Source: Algoriphagus taiwanensis (GTDB taxonomy: Bacteria; Bacteroidota; Bacteroidia; Cytophagales; Cyclobacteriaceae). From it: DNA of 64,000 bases. Position 1 is the stretch's first letter. Each line of letters starts with the position of its first letter. A model generated the notes under the pieces. It ran no database searches. It saw nothing but the letters and a program-made list of their open reading frames with translations, and had not been told where the DNA came from. Below, piece by piece: positions 61,810 through 64,000 of the stretch. The translations under genes were made by a program, and so were the position numbers. The stretch spans positions 72,540-136,539 of the forward strand of contig NZ_BTPE01000014.1 of assembly GCF_036245645.1 (NCBI RefSeq), in the 5' to 3' direction.

Positions 61810-63188
61810 TTTTTTTCATAATAATTGCCTTGGCTGTTGGGGCTGGCTTCCTCTGGACTCTGGAAAAGATGATTTTCCAAGGCAAATGGAGCTATTTTAT
61901 ATATTTCCTGGCGGCCTTTCTTCCATTCTACATTACCAGTCTCAGCGTGGTTTATCTAGCCACTCAATCGGCTGCCGTTGTTGGAGTATTTCAAGTGCTA
62001 AAAGAAGTGGTCGTATTGATCGCGCTTTTGGTTTTTATACTCTACCATCGAAAAATCGCAGAATACCCTTTCCGGTTGCAATCTACAGATTGGTTTTTCT
62101 TGGCTTTTTTGACTTTGGCCTTTTTATACCTTTTCCTGCCGATTGGACAGGCCTCCTTTCTGAATAAAGCTCTCTATTTTAAGAGCATGGTGATTCCGGG
62201 TTTTGTCTATTTTTTGGGCAGAAATACCTCCTTTTCGGATTTTGAAATTCATCGGGTTTTCAAGATCATATTTCTGATTGCCGTTGGAGCTTTTCTGGTC
62301 AATCTGGTCGAAAACTTTATTCTCAATGCTCACCTGCAGCAATTCACCGGTTATGCCTTGTACAATCAGGCAATCAATGACATTGATCCCACGGGAAATT
62401 TCGGATTGACTTGGACTTTTGAAACCCAAGCGGTAACCAAGCGCCTAGCCAGCTTCTTTTCTGACCCTTTGGAGATGGCGAGTTCGGTTTTGATGGGTTT
62501 TGCAGCCGGATTGATTTGGTTTTTGACTAGTAAGAAAGAATACAATTGGCTTTACCTTTTGGTGATGGCCTGTTCTCTTGGGAGTTTGGTATTCTCGGCT
62601 TCCAGAGCGGCATTTGGAGCTTTCTTCGTGATGATTTTCTTTATCGCCTTGGTATTTAGACTATACAAACTGATCGGGGCGGGCTTTTTAGCCTTGCTTG
62701 CTTTTGGGATTTATGTGGTATTTTTTGCTTCAGAGGATTTTTACTTTTTCGTCATAGATACCCTCACTTTTGAAAATACTTCCAGCATCGGGCACGTGGT
62801 CGAATGGCTCTTGGCTTTGGATTCCATGATTGCTAATCCATTGGGAATTGGTCTGGCGATGAGCGGAAATGCCGGAAGTGTAACTGATGAATTGAGAGTT
62901 GGCGGAGAAAATCAGTTTCTGATCTACGGAGTGCAATTGGGCTGGATTGGAATGCTATTGTACATCCTGATTATTGCTTCCGGGGTCGTGCTGAGTTTAC
63001 GGGTATTTTATGGTATCGATTCTACCCCAAAGGCCAGGATCGCCTTTGTCGGTGCTACCACTAAGGTAGGTTTGCTTTTGCCACTTTTTACTGCCAATGC
63101 AGAGATGTACACCTACGTGGCTTGGGTAAGTTGGTGGATGATTGGCTTCTCGGTGAGGGAGTATGGGAGGGCTTTCACTAAGGAGTAA
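61800..63188 (+). CDS. O-antigen polymerase-like membrane protein (Wzy/WaaL)
   Basis: 462 residues with about 11-12 membrane helices and a large periplasmic loop near residues 320-370 (LTFENTSSIGHVVEWLLALDSM ... GSVTDELRVGGENQF), a pattern typical of Wzy polymerases and O-antigen ligases. A helix with ASRAAFGAFFVMIFF precedes the loop. It probably polymerises the repeat units. It is the last recognisable gene of the polysaccharide block in this window; no initiating glycosyl-1-phosphate transferase is present. Confidence 0.85.
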   Translation: MALIFFIIIALAVGAGFLWTLEKMIFQGKWSYFIYFLAAFLPFYITSLSVVYLATQSAAVVGVFQVLKEVVVLIALLVFILYHRKIAEYPFRLQSTDWFFLAFLTLAFLYLFLPIGQASFLNKALYFKSMVIPGFVYFLGRNTSFSDFEIHRVFKIIFLIAVGAFLVNLVENFILNAHLQQFTGYALYNQAINDIDPTGNFGLTWTFETQAVTKRLASFFSDPLEMASSVLMGFAAGLIWFLTSKKEYNWLYLLVMACSLGSLVFSASRAAFGAFFVMIFFIALVFRLYKLIGAGFLALLAFGIYVVFFASEDFYFFVIDTLTFENTSSIGHVVEWLLALDSMIANPLGIGLAMSGNAGSVTDELRVGGENQFLIYGVQLGWIGMLLYILIIASGVVLSLRVFYGIDSTPKARIAFVGATTKVGLLLPLFTANAEMYTYVAWVSWWMIGFSVREYGRAFTKE

Positions 63189-63203
63189 GAGGGGTCTAAA
63201 ATG

Positions 63204-63347
63204 TCTAACGTTTTCGGGCTTTACGTTCGGGCGGATTTCTGGGCACAAAACTGTCAACCAGCACTGAACTTAAATAGAAGCACAAAGCTCCAAGTTTACA
63301 CGTCACCCCGCCTGACGTAAAACCCGTCTTACCTGCTGGCGTTATCT
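63204..63347 (-). other. attC-like imperfect inverted repeat next to the DUF3088 gene
   Basis: Read on the minus strand, the stop of DUF3088 lies in TAGATAACGCC (63338-63348). The element ends with AACGTTAGAC (63204-63213), whose GTTAGAC fits the integron R' box GTTRRRY exactly. Between them, CCGCC (63308-63312), ACGTAAA (63315-63321), CCCG (63323-63326) and CGTTA (63340-63344) pair with GGCGG (63231-63235), TTTACGT (63221-63227), CGGG (63216-63219) and TAACG (63207-63211), with unpaired bases between blocks, as in attC sites. Length about 140 bp. The R'' box is degenerate. Confidence 0.45.
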
Positions 63348-63705
63348 ATGGATGCTCAATTCCAATTTTGAATTGTTTGTGAAAATATTTCGCAATAATT
63401 CTAGTGTCGTTTGTAAACATAAAATTTGAATAAGATTTTAATTCAAACAAAGTTTCTGCGTCAACTAAATCTCTTTCAATGATTAAAGAAGGGCAACTTT
63501 GGTTGTTTTCTCCTAATATTTCTACAATCTCTTTTCGCGGTCTTTGAAAGTCAACATAATTAATTTCTAACTCCTGTCTTAATTTAGGGTAGTAACTCAA
63601 AAGTCCTTCAATAAAAGCACAATGAGGACAATAATATTTCATACTGTCATCACTGATTTTTAAGTCGGTAAAGTCTGCTTTTAAAAGAAATAATTTTGCC
63701 TTCAT
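63346..63705 (-). CDS. DUF3088 family thioredoxin-fold protein
   Basis: 119 residues. It has a CxxC motif (C26-PHC29) after a beta strand, then FIEGLLSYYP, VDFQRPRKEIVEIL and NQSCPSLII, matching DUF3088. It is probably a thioredoxin/arsenate-reductase-like small protein; its redox function is untested. Codon use is clearly more AT-rich than the polysaccharide genes, and an attC-like element abuts its stop, both suggesting acquisition as a mobile cassette. Confidence 0.82.
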   Translation of the reverse strand: MKAKLFLLKADFTDLKISDDSMKYYCPHCAFIEGLLSYYPKLRQELEINYVDFQRPRKEIVEILGENNQSCPSLIIERDLVDAETLFELKSYSNFMFTNDTRIIAKYFHKQFKIGIEHP

Positions 63706-63867
63706 AAAGTCATTATTTTAAACGTTTTATGTCAATTCGATAATGTTGTAATTGATGTCGGTACGCTTTTAGGAAACATTGACGTATATGCAAAATGAGA
63801 CCGCTTAGGGAACATATCGCATATAGATTGTTGCACTAAACCTGCGGTAGTTTCTCCGATTAGCAGC

Positions 63868-64000
63868 CCAAAAGAGGTATCTTTTTGATTCATTCTTAAC
63901 CGTTTTCAATCATGAAAAAAAAGAGAACCTCCTCCAGACCGCTTGCTCCAAGATAGCGGGATTTGCTGAACTACTGGCCAAGTTTGAGCAAAAAGTTACC
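63868..64000 (+). other. Partial reading frame leaving the window, possible recombinase start
   Basis: A frame open from 63868 to the right edge encodes NLLQTACSKIAGFAELLAKF after an A8 run (63915-63922). An ATG at 63912 lies in another frame that stops after 14 codons; one extra A would join it to the long frame, giving a natural start MKKKENLL. The residues loosely recall the N-terminal SAM-like domain of tyrosine recombinases, but this is weak. The 160 bases upstream to 63706 show no other gene. Confidence 0.3.

Noticed and set aside
1..64000. CRISPR arrays, tRNA and rRNA genes
   Set aside because: No regularly spaced identical repeats and no cloverleaf or rRNA sequence was seen in the gaps; the only repeated DNA is the short degenerate units and promoter half-sites reported.

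Overview
This window is a chromosomal segment from a member of the Bacteroidota, most likely order Cytophagales, family Cyclobacteriaceae, and probably Algoriphagus or a close relative. The evidence is a flexixanthin-type carotenoid cluster with a fused CrtYc-CrtYd lycopene cyclase (an arrangement I know from Algoriphagus), the gliding lipoprotein GldB, a TonB-dependent receptor with a carboxypeptidase-like N-terminus, DUF6090, DUF4783 and DUF6364 proteins, promoters of the TTTG-N19-TAnnTTTG type, and weak Shine-Dalgarno sequences. No rRNA, tRNA or CRISPR array is visible. No intergenic gap exceeds about 300 bases.

Layout. 1-6.3 kb is a signalling block: two related histidine kinases (the first cut by the window edge), two single-domain receivers, a receiver-adenylate cyclase and a DUF6090 protein. 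6.4-10.1 kb is a secreted PD40-propeller/amidohydrolase fusion. 10.1-21.7 kb is the carotenoid region. It holds tspO and a DUF4286 gene (minus strand), divergent from cruF-crtZ-carH-like. A terminator follows, then a consensus promoter, then an ECF sigma factor with crtI-crtB-crtYcd-ispH-crtW, a TonB receptor, and a convergent crtA-like gene. 21.8-26.8 kb (minus strand) holds a small outer-membrane protein, aquaporin, an aromatic-amino-acid decarboxylase, a sulfatase and a DUF486 protein. 26.9-41.9 kb is mostly housekeeping: a thioredoxin-like protein, radA, polA, an amidase, gpmI, nadC, corA and queG. 42.0-42.7 kb is an AT-rich DUF6364/PIN toxin-antitoxin pair. 43-50.8 kb has a VWA/AAA+ pair, an RsmF-like methyltransferase, an orphan membrane protein, a P1 peptidase and nth. 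50.8-63.2 kb is a surface-polysaccharide locus (asnB, GT4, radical SAM/SPASM, wza, wzz, flippase, GT2, polymerase) interrupted by gldB. 63.2-64 kb looks mobile: an attC-like imperfect inverted repeat, an AT-rich DUF3088 gene and a reading frame leaving the window.

How the genes work together. The strongest system-level signal is the carotenoid region. A MerR/B12-binding protein with the W-x9-EH motif of CarH/LitR photoreceptors sits directly before an ECF sigma factor that heads the crt operon. Repeated AACAAA half-sites, partly in 11-bp phase, surround the promoters. This predicts light- and cobalamin-controlled pigment synthesis, comparable to the LitR/LitS system of Streptomyces. A second notable pattern is short phased degenerate repeats (7-bp and 8-bp units) immediately upstream of several start codons. 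All functional statements rest on reading motifs by eye; no database search was run.
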